The notes beneath the pieces were generated by a model. It had not been told where the DNA came from. It searched no databases and was given only the letters and a program-made list of their open reading frames with translations. Below are positions 26,849 to 36,437 of a DNA stretch of 64,000 nt, one piece after another; the stretch's first letter is position 1, and the number at the start of each line of letters is the position of its first letter. Source of the stretch: WJKG01 sp964627305 (GTDB taxonomy: Bacteria; Zixibacteria; MSB-5A5; GN15; FEB-12); the NCBI GenBank assembly GCA_964627305.1, contig CAZVHP010000004.1, forward strand, positions 186,001 to 250,000, read 5' to 3'. Both the position numbers and the translations under genes were made by a program.

Positions 26849-27934
26849 TCAGGATTCCTCGGCGACCTTCAGATCTGCGCTGGCGTCGGGATGCAGGCGG
26901 AACTCAAGAATCTTCAGCAACGTGATGAAAGCCGCGGCTACCAGCGGTCCCAGCACTACCCCCAGCAGGCCGAAAACCGCTATTCCACCCATGATGGCAA
27001 AAAACAACAGCATGGGGTGCATGGAGGTCCGGCCCGAGATCAGCATCGGGCGCAGGACATGATCGATCTGGCTGATAACACCAGTCCCCAGAACCAGGAT
27101 GACAATACCCTTAGCCCAGGATCCACCGAGAATCAGGATTATCCCTGCCGGGATATAGATGAGAAAGGGGCCCACCACCGGCAGCACCGACATGAAAGCC
27201 ATTATTGCCCCCCAGAAGACGGGCGAAGGAATCCCCACGGCGGCAAACAGTATCCCGCCCAGTGTTCCCTGGACCAGGGCCACAACAATGGCTCCATACA
27301 TGGTGGCCTGAATGACGTCGCGAAGCTGCCCGAAGGTCACGTTGGTCTGATTGACCGTCAGCGGCATCAGACGTTTGATCCGTCGGATGACCACCTCGCC
27401 GTCCTTGAAGAAGAAGTACATGGTGAAGATCATCAGAATGAAGTAAAAGACCGCTTTGGTGGCGTTGGCAATGAGCCAACTGGTCTGGTTGAGAATAACC
27501 GAACTAACCTTGTCTATCGCGTCCCTGATCAGATCCTCGAGCTTGAAATTGGACAGATCGTAGTATTGAGACAGCTTGTTGCGGATCGACTCCAGACCCG
27601 GGATCTGGAACGAGAGAATCTCATCCAGCTCTCCGCTTCGGTACATGGTATTCACCTCACGGACCGCATCACCCGCCTCGTTGACCAGGGCCACAAATAG
27701 ATATGTTGCCGGACCGATTATCAGAATGACTATCAGAATGCACATGATGGTCGCAGCAATACCCTTGCGTCTGACCTTCCCCAGCACCCATGTGTACGGC
27801 GGGTAGAACAGAATGACCAGCACCGCCGCCCAGATGATAGGCACGAAGAACGGTACCATTATCTGGTAGAAAAGATAGACAAACACCGCAGCGATAACCG
27901 TAAACAGGGCGACAAGCAGATGTTCGCGCTTCAT
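26849..27934 (-). CDS. AI-2E family transporter (PerM/TqsA-like permease)
   Basis: A 361-residue membrane protein with about eight helices: two N-terminal pairs (about 8-45 and 58-85), a long soluble segment (about 88-155), then hydrophobic helices including the conserved PVVGPFLIYIPAGIILIL and GLLGVVLGPLVAAA. This is the UPF0118/AI-2E exporter-like family. Members have been linked to autoinducer-2 export, sodium-proton exchange or small-molecule efflux, so the substrate is open. It starts at ATG 27934 with a weak ribosome site. It stands alone. Confidence 0.88.
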   Translation of the reverse strand: MKREHLLVALFTVIAAVFVYLFYQIMVPFFVPIIWAAVLVILFYPPYTWVLGKVRRKGIAATIMCILIVILIIGPATYLFVALVNEAGDAVREVNTMYRSGELDEILSFQIPGLESIRNKLSQYYDLSNFKLEDLIRDAIDKVSSVILNQTSWLIANATKAVFYFILMIFTMYFFFKDGEVVIRRIKRLMPLTVNQTNVTFGQLRDVIQATMYGAIVVALVQGTLGGILFAAVGIPSPVFWGAIMAFMSVLPVVGPFLIYIPAGIILILGGSWAKGIVILVLGTGVISQIDHVLRPMLISGRTSMHPMLLFFAIMGGIAVFGLLGVVLGPLVAAAFITLLKILEFRLHPDASADLKVAEES

Positions 27935-28181
27935 ACCCGGTCAACCATCATATGCATCAGGTTACTTTCCATATCCAACAATGTATTTCGTAGCCCCGGC
28001 CGGGGCAACTGTAAACATTTCCTGTCTGCTCCAAGTCATCCCGCCGTCCCGGCGCCGGGAACCAATTCGGGGTTGCCCGGCAGTTACCGGCGACCTATAT
28101 TCCAATCTCGGTGTATAACAAGACGATGCGTGATCCCGACCGGGTCCACGTGAACAACGCCATCCTAATGGGAGTTTGTGC

Positions 28182-29966
28182 ATGCCATCTCGAAGACGGG
28201 CGGTGCTGTCTCTTTCGGTACTGCTGCCAGTGATCTTCGCAGCCTTGATCGGTTGCGGCAGCGACAAGAAATCCACCTCATCAGGACCAGTCCTGCCGGG
28301 TGATTCCTGGACCCTGCAATCCTCTCGAAGCGGGAGCTACCTGACCTCTGTTACTCACAACGGTACTCGCTATGTCGCCGTCGGACTGTCCGGGACTATC
28401 GTCACCAGTGAGAACGGCGAGGTCTGGTCGCGACAGCCGTCAGCCGTCACGACCGATCTGCTGGGCGTGGCGTCTGCTCCCGACGGCGCCGTCGTGGCAG
28501 TCGGAAATAATGGGCTGATTCTCGAGTCCTCAGATGGCCTGACCTGGACTGAATCAGAAAGCCCCACCGAAAACTGGCTGCACGGCGTCGTCCATGACGG
28601 CACCAAATTCATCGCGGTGGGGGCCGCCGGCGCCATCGTCTATTCCACCGATTCCACCTGGCAGATAGCGACAAACTCCTCATTTGCGAACATGTACGAC
28701 ATAACCGTCCGCGGCGGCCAATACGTGGCCGTCGGCACTAACAAGGTCCTGCTTTCCGACGATGGCACCGCCTGGGTCGACACCCTCGGCACCACAGGGT
28801 TTGTCCTGCACGGGGTGGCGGCCTCTCCCGAGCGCTTTGTTGCAGTCGGACAGTCAGGAGCCATTCTCACCAGTGATGACGGCAACTTCTGGGTCCGGCA
28901 GCTATCCGGACTCGGCATCTACTTCTACCAGGTTGTGTACGCAGACGCACAGTTCATAGCCGTTGGCGAGAACGGACAGATCATTACCTCACCCGATGGC
29001 ATTATCTGGACGCTGCGCCCTTCCGGAGTTTCCGCTCACCTGCGCGGCCTGACCTGGGACCCCAACGAACCGCGGGTCGTCGCTGTCGGCAACAACGACA
29101 ACATCACGACCTCCATCGACGGCCTCTCGTGGACCTCAACCTTCACGGGCAGCTCCCGGACGCTGCGAGCCGTCCTTCTGTTCGATACCTTGCTGGTGGC
29201 TGTGGGTGATACCGGGGCAGTGGTCACATCCTCAAACGCCGAGCTGTGGTCCACTCAGATCACAGGGGTCGAGGCCGACCTTCTCGCCGCGACCGTGTTC
29301 GACGACCAAATCTATGCTGTCGGCCGCAACGGTACGGTGGTGCGTTCGTCCGATCCCGTTACCTGGGACACCATCGCCAGCTTCGTCACCACTCCGATCT
29401 ACGGCATCGCCGCCAGCTCCTCAAGACTGGTCACTGTAGGACGCCTGGGGAGGATACATTACTCCGACGACGGAACCAACTTCAACCTGGCTATATCGGC
29501 ATTGCCGGGTGACTGGCGAGCGGTCACGTACGTGAACAACATGTTCGTTGCTGTCGGTGAGTTCGGGGAGGCAGTCTACAGCACCGATGGTAGCACCTGG
29601 AATTTCGAAAACACCGGAACCGAGGTGACCCTGTATGGACTGGGAGCCAATGACACCCTGCTGGTCGCGGTCGGTGATTCGGGAGTGATTATCACGCGCC
29701 CGTTGAGTGGACACGAGTGGACCCCGGTCGAGGAAACCGCAACTGACTACGCACTTCGGGCCGTTGCCTGGTCCGGCGAACGGTTCGTCGCTGTCGGCGA
29801 TATGATCGGCGAAACCAGCTTCGGCTACAATGTCGTTGTCTCCGACGATGCCATCCAGTGGGCGGCCCGTACTTCAGCCGGCGCGATCAACATGTACGAT
29901 GTGCTCTGGAACGGCGAGCGGTTCGTCTCCGTGGGTGAGTTCGGCGTCATCCGGACCTCACCATAG
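28182..29966 (+). CDS. lipoprotein with 14 BNR/Ycf48-like propeller repeats
   Basis: A 594-residue lipoprotein (ATG 28182 behind GGAG; lipobox LIGC, Cys at about residue 25). The mature part is a run of fourteen repeats of about 40 residues of the form VAVGxxGxIxxSxDGxxW, each a four-stranded blade of the kind seen in BNR/sialidase-type and Ycf48-like proteins. Fourteen would make two seven-bladed propellers. There are no catalytic Arg triads or Asp boxes that would prove a glycosidase. It is probably a surface-exposed or periplasmic scaffold or binding protein; the ligand is unknown. Confidence 0.8.
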   Translation: MPSRRRAVLSLSVLLPVIFAALIGCGSDKKSTSSGPVLPGDSWTLQSSRSGSYLTSVTHNGTRYVAVGLSGTIVTSENGEVWSRQPSAVTTDLLGVASAPDGAVVAVGNNGLILESSDGLTWTESESPTENWLHGVVHDGTKFIAVGAAGAIVYSTDSTWQIATNSSFANMYDITVRGGQYVAVGTNKVLLSDDGTAWVDTLGTTGFVLHGVAASPERFVAVGQSGAILTSDDGNFWVRQLSGLGIYFYQVVYADAQFIAVGENGQIITSPDGIIWTLRPSGVSAHLRGLTWDPNEPRVVAVGNNDNITTSIDGLSWTSTFTGSSRTLRAVLLFDTLLVAVGDTGAVVTSSNAELWSTQITGVEADLLAATVFDDQIYAVGRNGTVVRSSDPVTWDTIASFVTTPIYGIAASSSRLVTVGRLGRIHYSDDGTNFNLAISALPGDWRAVTYVNNMFVAVGEFGEAVYSTDGSTWNFENTGTEVTLYGLGANDTLLVAVGDSGVIITRPLSGHEWTPVEETATDYALRAVAWSGERFVAVGDMIGETSFGYNVVVSDDAIQWAARTSAGAINMYDVLWNGERFVSVGEFGVIRTSP

Positions 29967-29999
29967 TGACGACTCCATCACCTGATACAAGACAGTGAA

Positions 30000-30034
30000 G
30001 CGGCGGTCAGGTCTCACCCGGCCGCCGCCGTTGC
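30000..30034 (+). terminator. terminator candidate after the propeller lipoprotein
   Basis: GC stem CGGCGGTC (30001-30008) with GGCCGCCG (30020-30027), one G-U pair, followed by only a weak T-rich tail. Confidence 0.4.
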
Positions 30035-30064
30035 CTTCACAGTCAAACGAATGTCACCACAAGA

Positions 30065-30568
30065 CTAAACCTCAGGCGGCTGCATTCCATACTCGGTCCA
30101 ATCTTCCTTGGCCGGACCGAACAGGCCGGGGACCTTCAACCCCGCCTGCCGCATCAGCACCGTCATCTGCCCCCGATGGTGAATCTGGTGGTGGACCAGC
30201 ACCTTCAGCGTGACCTTGCGCGGCCACTTCTCACCGTACAGATCGTCCTCCTTGTCAAGCGTCTCATCTGTCCAGCTCTGTTTGATCCTCTCCAGCAGCA
30301 TGCGGGCGACAACCTCGTAAGCGTGACGAATGTCCTTCGATGTTTCCGACATCGGCGAATTCTCACTGAGCACGTCGATGGCGATCCCGGTATGGGCCAT
30401 CATCTCCGGAATGGTGGTGGTAATGTGCCAGGCAATTCGTCCCAGCGTCCGGTGACCGTCAGCGACCGCCTGCGACAGAGCGCTGTCAGGGATGTTGTCG
30501 AGCATGGTCAGCATGCGCTCGATCTCCCGCGTCCAGTCATCCTCAAATTCCTTGATGGTGTGATACAT
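30065..30568 (-). CDS. DinB family protein
   Basis: A 167-residue four-helix protein of the DinB/YfiT fold. The three putative metal-binding histidines are visible: one in the WHIT segment (about residue 48) and the HHQIHHRGQ motif (about 125-133). Family members use a divalent metal and include thiol-S-transferases and hydrolases, so the reaction cannot be assigned. It starts at ATG 30568 and ends 496 bp before the propeller gene's terminator. It is 49 bp downstream of the aldo/keto reductase on the same strand, so the two may be co-transcribed. Confidence 0.85.
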   Translation of the reverse strand: MYHTIKEFEDDWTREIERMLTMLDNIPDSALSQAVADGHRTLGRIAWHITTTIPEMMAHTGIAIDVLSENSPMSETSKDIRHAYEVVARMLLERIKQSWTDETLDKEDDLYGEKWPRKVTLKVLVHHQIHHRGQMTVLMRQAGLKVPGLFGPAKEDWTEYGMQPPEV

Positions 30569-30616
30569 GTTCTCTCGTGTTTCCCTCGGTTTCGATACAA
30601 ATCCTAAATTGAATGC

Positions 30617-31567
30617 CTATGCCTCGCTGTTGGTGCCGGCCAGTATCTCCTCAATCCGCTCCTGCGTGCTGCCATCGAGTGTCAGCTCCGATGCTGTCAC
30701 GTTCTCGCGGACATGCTCCGCACTGGTAGCACCGATAATGGCACAACTGATCTCAGGCCGCCTGAGAATCCAGGCCAGGGCAAGATTGGACAATGGCACG
30801 CCAAGATCATCGGCTACGGCGCCGAGCTGGCGGACAACCTGAAGATTCTGCTCGGTCAGGTCACCCCTGAGCCACTCGGTCTCAGCACCGCGGCTGCCCG
30901 GTGGCAGCCCCTTGTTGTACTTGCCGGTCAGCAGCCCCTGCCCCAGCGGCGACCAGACCGTCAACCCCATACCCAGCCGCGCACACGTCGGCAGAATCTC
31001 CGCTTCGATATGGCGATCGATCATGTTGTAGCGCGGTTGTTCCATCGAAGGTCCATAACAGCCATAACGGGCGGCCTCGTGATGTGCCCACTCAATTTGC
31101 TGGGCACTCCAGACCGAGGTCCCCCAGTAGAGCACTTTGCCCTGATGCACCAGATCGTCCATGGCCCGCACCGTCTCATCGACCGGCGTCTCGGGATCGA
31201 AGCGGTGACAGAAATACATGTCGAGGTAGTCCGTGCCGATTCGCTTCAGCGACTTGTGGACCGACTCCATGATGTGCTTCCGGGACAGCCCGCGGTCGTT
31301 GACATTATCCGTCATGGGCCAGAACAGCTTGGAAGAAATCACCAAATCCGAGCGCGGGATGCCCTTGATTGCTTCGCCGACCACTGTCTCGGCCTCCCCG
31401 CGTGAATAGATGTCGGCAATATCAATGAAATTGATCCCGCTGTCGATTGCGGCGCGGATGATCGGGGCGGCCTTCTGCTCACCGACCGAGGCCCCATACG
31501 TGAGCCAGGCGCCGATGGCGATTTCGGAGACCTTGAGTCCGTGCCGTCCAAGTCTGCGATATTGCAT
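30617..31567 (-). CDS. aldo/keto reductase (potassium channel beta/YghZ-like)
   Basis: A 316-residue TIM-barrel NADPH-dependent oxidoreductase. It begins MQYRRLGRHGLKVSEIAIG. The DIADIYSRGEAE segment supplies the catalytic Asp and Tyr, with a conserved Lys in ISSKLFWP and a His in YFCHRFDPETP. The VLYWGTSVWSAQQI segment places it with Kv-beta-type AKRs that reduce aldehydes. It starts at ATG 31567 behind GGAG. It is divergent from the menaquinone operon, with 158 bp between the two starts. Confidence 0.9.
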   Translation of the reverse strand: MQYRRLGRHGLKVSEIAIGAWLTYGASVGEQKAAPIIRAAIDSGINFIDIADIYSRGEAETVVGEAIKGIPRSDLVISSKLFWPMTDNVNDRGLSRKHIMESVHKSLKRIGTDYLDMYFCHRFDPETPVDETVRAMDDLVHQGKVLYWGTSVWSAQQIEWAHHEAARYGCYGPSMEQPRYNMIDRHIEAEILPTCARLGMGLTVWSPLGQGLLTGKYNKGLPPGSRGAETEWLRGDLTEQNLQVVRQLGAVADDLGVPLSNLALAWILRRPEISCAIIGATSAEHVRENVTASELTLDGSTQERIEEILAGTNSEA

Positions 31568-31670
31568 TGACACTCCTTTCGCGTTGCCGGCCATGTGTGT
31601 ACAAACTACGCAATGTCCTCGGCCGGGGCAACAGCCAGTTTGCCGGGCTGATGCAAATGTGATGTGGCCC

Positions 31671-31698
31671 TTGTGCTTAAGACGCAATACGGTATATT
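31671..31698 (+). promoter_or_regulatory. promoter candidate of the menaquinone operon
   Basis: TTGTGC (31671-31676), 16 bp, TATATT (31693-31698). The menG start is 28 bp downstream. Confidence 0.4.
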
Positions 31699-31725
31699 GT
31701 GACGGCTGCGTGAAAGTGCTGACCT

Positions 31726-32478
31726 ATGAATACCCGAGAGAACTCACATAACCGGTCGACCAACCTCGGCCGCGATATCCCCTCGCGCGATGAAGCCCCG
31801 GCCATGTTCGACCGAATCGCTCATCGCTACGACCTGCTCAACCGCGTACTCAGTGGTGGCCGCGATGTCATCTGGCGCCATCGACTTCTCCGGCATCTCC
31901 CCCCCGGCCGGGACCTGCAGGTGCTCGATGTCGCCACCGGGACGGCGGATGTTCTGCTCACTCTGATAAACGGAAGCCCCCGGGTCCACAGCGGCGCCGG
32001 TGTCGATCTGGCCGACCGGATGCTTCAGATCGGCCGCCGCAAAATCGCTGAGCGTGGACTCGGCCACCGCCTCACACTGCAGCACGGCGATGCCCAGGAT
32101 CTGCCGTTTGAGGATGAACGCTTTGAGATAACAACCATCGCTTTCGGCATACGCAATGTCCCCGATGTCCCCCGCGGCCTGGCGGAGATGTTCCGCGTCC
32201 TCAAACCCGGCGGCAGAGCCCTGATTCTGGAGTTTTCCCTGCCCGCCAACCGCCTTGTGCGGCGCCTGTACCTGCTGTATTTTCGGTATGTCCTGCCGCG
32301 ACTGGGGGCCATGGTCTCCGGCGACAACTTCGCCTACTCGTATCTGAACAAGACCGTGGAAACGTTCCCCTACGGCGACCAGTTCTGCAGATTGATGCAT
32401 GAGGCCGGCTTCGCAAACGTTCGCAGCGATGTTCTCACATTCGGCATCGCCACGATCTACATCGGAGAAAAGCAGTGA
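31726..32478 (+). CDS. menG: demethylmenaquinone methyltransferase
   Basis: A 250-residue class I SAM methyltransferase of the UbiE/MenG family, catalysing the last step of menaquinone synthesis at the inner face of the membrane. Motifs include MFDRIAHRYDLLNRVLS, the SAM-binding LDVATGTADV, TIAFGIRNVPD and FGIATIYIG at the end. It is first in the locus and ends with GTGA overlapping the menF start, so translation is coupled. Confidence 0.93.
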   Translation: MNTRENSHNRSTNLGRDIPSRDEAPAMFDRIAHRYDLLNRVLSGGRDVIWRHRLLRHLPPGRDLQVLDVATGTADVLLTLINGSPRVHSGAGVDLADRMLQIGRRKIAERGLGHRLTLQHGDAQDLPFEDERFEITTIAFGIRNVPDVPRGLAEMFRVLKPGGRALILEFSLPANRLVRRLYLLYFRYVLPRLGAMVSGDNFAYSYLNKTVETFPYGDQFCRLMHEAGFANVRSDVLTFGIATIYIGEKQ

Positions 32479-33854
32479 AAACGGCTGTCGGTACCATGAT
32501 CAGTGAACCGCTTGGGCGCGCTATCGGATACGTGGCAGACCTCGCGAGGCGTCACGCCCAACAGGCTGATCAGGCTCAATCGTTCCTGCGCCTCGAGACG
32601 CGTCTGCCGGCCATAGATCCGCTCGCCTGGCTGGCGGCACAGGAGGGCGAGGACCTCATGTACTGGCGCGACCGTGACGGGCAGGCCGAGTACGCTGTCT
32701 GTGGCCATGCGGATCTCATCACCGTTGGCCCCGAGACAACCGGCGCTGGCTTTGGCACCCTCCTGAACGACCACATCGCCCGGGCCAGACCCGAACTGCG
32801 GTATTTCGGCGGCTTCTGCTTCGACCCGGCCCGTCCCCTAAGCCGCGACTGGCAACCGTTCGGCAAGCTGCGGCTGATCCTCCCGCGCTGGGAGCTTTCG
32901 CGCCACGGCGGTGAATCGGTGCTGGCCTGTCACGTGGGACCCAATGACGCGGAGTACTGGAGGCATGCCCACAACCGGAGCGCCCGCCTGGCCGAACTCC
33001 GCGCCCTCGACCACTCACCGGCGCCCGCGCTTCAGGTCTCTCTGGAGCACTCGCCCGATCGCGAACAATGGGACCTCCTGCTCGACAAGGTGCTCGCGAT
33101 ACTCCACTCCCAGCCGCTGAGCAAGCTGGTGCTGGACCGACAAAGCCGACTTGGCATCACTGAGCGCATCAACCCGTGGAGTGTTCTCGCGCGCCTTCGC
33201 GAAACTGCCGGCAACAGCTACCTGTTCGGCATCAGCCCTGTTCCCGGTTACTGTTTCCTGGGCGCCTCCCCCGAACGCCTGTACAAGCGACGGACAAGGC
33301 ACCTTGCCACCGAGGCGGTCGCCGGCACGCGCCCGCGCGGTGACAGCCCGGCTGAGGATGCTGCCCGTGAGAAGGAACTGCTGCAATCGGAAAAGGAGCA
33401 GCTCGAACACGAACTGGTCACCAGACACATCGGCGAGGTCCTGAGCAGGCTGTGTGAGCAGGTCACCTGTGACCCCACACCGCGCGTCCTCAGACTGCGA
33501 CATGTCATGCATCGTGTCACGCCGTTTGACTCCCGCCTGAAAGAGAAAGTTGCGGATGCTGACATCCTCGCCTCGCTGCACCCCACTCCGGCTGTGGCCG
33601 GGTACCCGGTCGCCGAGGCCATCAAACAGCTTCGCATCGTCTCACCGGTGAACCGGGGATGGTACGCCGGGCCGGTGGGATGGACAAGCACCAACGCGGC
33701 CGAATTCGCGGTCGCAATCCGCTCAGCCCTGCTCACGCCGCAGCAGGCGAAGTTCTACGCGGGTGCCGGTATTGTCAGCGGGAGCACGGCCCAGCCCGAA
33801 TGGCACGAACTGGACAGCAAGCTTGAAAGCCTCCTGGAGGCCTTCCTCGCATAG
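32475..33854 (+). CDS. menF: isochorismate synthase (menaquinone-specific)
   Basis: A 459-residue chorismate-utilising enzyme converting chorismate to isochorismate, the entry step of the classical pathway. The C-terminal domain has the conserved FLGASPERLYKRR, EAVAGTRPRG, and a glutamate-rich KEQLEHELVTRHI that contributes the Mg site, ending with YAGAGIVSGS. It starts with GTG at 32475, inside the menG stop. Anthranilate or aminodeoxychorismate synthases have the same fold, but the neighbours settle the assignment. Confidence 0.92.
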   Translation: MKTAVGTMISEPLGRAIGYVADLARRHAQQADQAQSFLRLETRLPAIDPLAWLAAQEGEDLMYWRDRDGQAEYAVCGHADLITVGPETTGAGFGTLLNDHIARARPELRYFGGFCFDPARPLSRDWQPFGKLRLILPRWELSRHGGESVLACHVGPNDAEYWRHAHNRSARLAELRALDHSPAPALQVSLEHSPDREQWDLLLDKVLAILHSQPLSKLVLDRQSRLGITERINPWSVLARLRETAGNSYLFGISPVPGYCFLGASPERLYKRRTRHLATEAVAGTRPRGDSPAEDAAREKELLQSEKEQLEHELVTRHIGEVLSRLCEQVTCDPTPRVLRLRHVMHRVTPFDSRLKEKVADADILASLHPTPAVAGYPVAEAIKQLRIVSPVNRGWYAGPVGWTSTNAAEFAVAIRSALLTPQQAKFYAGAGIVSGSTAQPEWHELDSKLESLLEAFLA

Positions 33855-33860
33855 TGCACA

Positions 33861-35633
33861 ATGGAAACAACAGCAGCCAACATCAACCAACTGTGGGCCA
33901 ACCTCATCATCGAGGAACTAACCCGGCAAGGAATCACCGAGTTCTGCCTGTCGCCGGGGTCGCGCAATACCCCGCTGGCGGTCGCCGCCGCACGGCACGA
34001 CCAAACTGACTGCCATGTGCATTTCGATGAGCGCGGCGCCGCCTTCCGCGCCCTCGGCTACGCCAAAGCGACCGGTAAGCCGGCGGTCCTGATCTGTACC
34101 TCCGGAACCGCCGGAGCCAACTACTACCCGGCCGTAATCGAGGCCTGGCACTCACGCGCTCCCATGCTGATACTGACCGCCAACCGCCCGCCGGAACTAT
34201 GGGATTGCGGGGCCAACCAGACCATCGACCAAACGCACCTGTTTGGCCGCTTCACGCGGTGGTTCCAGCGACTAAGCTGCCCGACTGTCGAGATCGATCC
34301 CGCCTACGTGCTGTCGACAGTGGATCAGGCGTTGAGGCTTACCCTGAGTACACCAGCCGGGCCGGTCCATATCGATTGCCCCTTCCGAGAACCGCTCGCG
34401 CCAATCAATGATCCGGTCGACTTCACCGACTACCTGCTCCCCATTGGCGCCTGGCTCACTGGTTCGGCGCCATCGACCAGCTTCGCCGACAGCACCATGC
34501 CGGCCCAGCACACTACCCTCGAGAGCATCGCCCTCAAGAGCATTGCCTTCGCACTCAATCAGTCCACCAGGGGGCTTCTCGTTGTCGGCCGACTCGACCG
34601 CGCGCGTCAGGTCAGCTCGCTGGTACAACTGGCCGGGCGGCTGAACTGGCCCGTAATCGCCGACATCCAGTCGGGCCTTCGCACCAGCCACGCCTTGCCG
34701 CAATTGATCGCCTACGCAGACCTGATTCTCTCTTTTCGCTCGGGTGAACCGGAACCGGTGACTGTGCTGCATATTGGCGACCAGCCCACCAGCAAACGAC
34801 TCCACCGATACCTTAGCCGCATCCCGCTGGAACGCTATGTACATGTGGTCTCGCACGACCGGGGCAGCGATCCCAACAGCATTGTGACGGATCGGATCGT
34901 CATCGACACTGGCACCTTCTGCGATCTGATGCTGCCGCTTGTCTCAGGGCCGAAGGACACGCAATGGCTCGATGGCTGGCGCTCCCAGTCGGCTCTGGTG
35001 GCAGAAAGCCTCGAAAGCGAGCTGGATACGTCGCCGACCCTTACAGAGCCCCTCGCGGCTCGGCTAGTGGCCCGTCACGCCCCGGAGAACACGGGACTGT
35101 GGGTCGCAAGCAGTATGCCGATCCGCGATCTGGACAGCTTCGCGGCCCCGGACAACGCACCACTTTCTGTCGGCGCCAATCGCGGGGCAAGCGGGATCGA
35201 TGGCGCTATCGCCAGTGCCTGCGGGTTCGCCGCCGGTCTGAAAGCGCCGGTCACGGCACTCATCGGCGACCTGGCCGCACTGCACGATTTGAACTCCCTG
35301 ACTATGGTTGCCCAGTCGAGTCAGCCAGTGGTGATTGTCATCCTCAACAACAACGGCGGCGGCATCTTCCACTTCCTGCCGGTTGCCGCGTGCGACGATG
35401 TCTTCGAGCGGTGCTTCGCTGCCGGTCATGGTTTCACGTTCGCCGACGCCGCCCGGCAGTTCGGACTTTCATATCAGGCGCCGACCACTCCCGAACAGTT
35501 CACAACAAACCTCACGCGCCTGTACTCAGAGAAAGCATCGGGGATAATCGAGGTACCAACCGACCGTCGCGAGAACCACGCTCACCATCTGGCGCTGATC
35601 GCGGCAGTGCAACAGCGGTTGCAGACCGGGTAA
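33861..35633 (+). CDS. menD: SEPHCHC synthase
   Basis: A 590-residue thiamine diphosphate enzyme that condenses isochorismate with 2-oxoglutarate. The N-terminal FCLSPGSRNTPLAVAA and the C-terminal ThDP-binding segment (IGDLAALHDLNSL to NNNGGGIFHFLP) are MenD signatures. It starts at ATG 33861, six bases after the menF stop. Its TAA overlaps the menH ATG as TAATG. Confidence 0.95.
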   Translation: METTAANINQLWANLIIEELTRQGITEFCLSPGSRNTPLAVAAARHDQTDCHVHFDERGAAFRALGYAKATGKPAVLICTSGTAGANYYPAVIEAWHSRAPMLILTANRPPELWDCGANQTIDQTHLFGRFTRWFQRLSCPTVEIDPAYVLSTVDQALRLTLSTPAGPVHIDCPFREPLAPINDPVDFTDYLLPIGAWLTGSAPSTSFADSTMPAQHTTLESIALKSIAFALNQSTRGLLVVGRLDRARQVSSLVQLAGRLNWPVIADIQSGLRTSHALPQLIAYADLILSFRSGEPEPVTVLHIGDQPTSKRLHRYLSRIPLERYVHVVSHDRGSDPNSIVTDRIVIDTGTFCDLMLPLVSGPKDTQWLDGWRSQSALVAESLESELDTSPTLTEPLAARLVARHAPENTGLWVASSMPIRDLDSFAAPDNAPLSVGANRGASGIDGAIASACGFAAGLKAPVTALIGDLAALHDLNSLTMVAQSSQPVVIVILNNNGGGIFHFLPVAACDDVFERCFAAGHGFTFADAARQFGLSYQAPTTPEQFTTNLTRLYSEKASGIIEVPTDRRENHAHHLALIAAVQQRLQTG

Positions 35634-36433
35634 TGGCCCCTTATCAATGGCATATCATTCGCAGTGGCGACTCCGACCGACCTTTGGTGTGGTTTCTCCA
35701 TGGCTTCCTCGGAGCGGCATCGGACTGGACGCCTGTTGTTACCCGCCTCGGCAACGAATACGCCTGTCGCGCTGTCGACCTGCCGGGCCACGGGCTGACC
35801 CGCACGGTCAATGCCGATCGCTTCTTCACCATGACCACTGTCGCCGGGGCGCTGGCCGAGGTGATTGAGGGGACCGGCGCGCCTGCGACGCTGGTTGGTT
35901 ACTCTATGGGTGGACGGCTGGCGCTGTACATGGCGGTCCATTACCCGAAACTGCTGCGCAGCGTCGTTATCGAATCCGGCTCGCCGGGGCTGGAGGATGA
36001 GACCGACCGGCGCCGGCGCCAGGAACACGACCATGCCCTCGCGGACCGCCTGCAACGCGAACCCCTCGAAGACTTCCTGCACTGGTGGTACCGGCAGCCG
36101 TTGTTTGCCGCCCTGAGTGCCGACCCGCTCCGACTGCAGAAGCTTATGGAGCGCCGTCGCCGTCAGGAACCGCGGCAACTGGCACGGTCGCTGCGGATGA
36201 TGGGCACCGGCATCCAGCCGCCGCTGTGGGACGATCTGACCGGCATCGCCTGCCCGACCCACTTGATCGTGGGCGAGAATGATCGTAAATTCCGCCAGAT
36301 CGCCCGTCGCATGACCGAGCGTAACAGCCAGTTCACGACCACTGTCATCGAACGTGCCGGGCACAACACACACGAGGAATGTCCTGAGTTGTTCACTGCA
36401 GCGCTGAAGCGACTGTTGCAAAAGGAGTCGTAA
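35633..36433 (+). CDS. menH: SHCHC synthase (alpha/beta hydrolase)
   Basis: A 266-residue alpha/beta hydrolase that eliminates pyruvate from SEPHCHC. It has the oxyanion LHGFLG loop (about residues 23-28), the nucleophile elbow GYSMGG (Ser at about 90), Asp in the GENDRKF segment and the final His in AGHNTH. The ATG overlaps the menD stop (TAATG). The long upstream extension of the same frame runs through menD and is not real. Confidence 0.9.
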   Translation: MAPYQWHIIRSGDSDRPLVWFLHGFLGAASDWTPVVTRLGNEYACRAVDLPGHGLTRTVNADRFFTMTTVAGALAEVIEGTGAPATLVGYSMGGRLALYMAVHYPKLLRSVVIESGSPGLEDETDRRRRQEHDHALADRLQREPLEDFLHWWYRQPLFAALSADPLRLQKLMERRRRQEPRQLARSLRMMGTGIQPPLWDDLTGIACPTHLIVGENDRKFRQIARRMTERNSQFTTTVIERAGHNTHEECPELFTAALKRLLQKES

Positions 36434-36437
36434 GATC

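Noticed and set aside
32475..33854. Anthranilate or para-aminobenzoate synthase assignment for the chorismate enzyme
   Set aside because: Same fold, but the position inside the men operon and absence of an amidotransferase partner favour isochorismate synthase.
34964..36433. A 489-codon version of menH
   Set aside because: The first 220 codons are an out-of-frame reading of menD; the MenH N-terminus begins at 35633.
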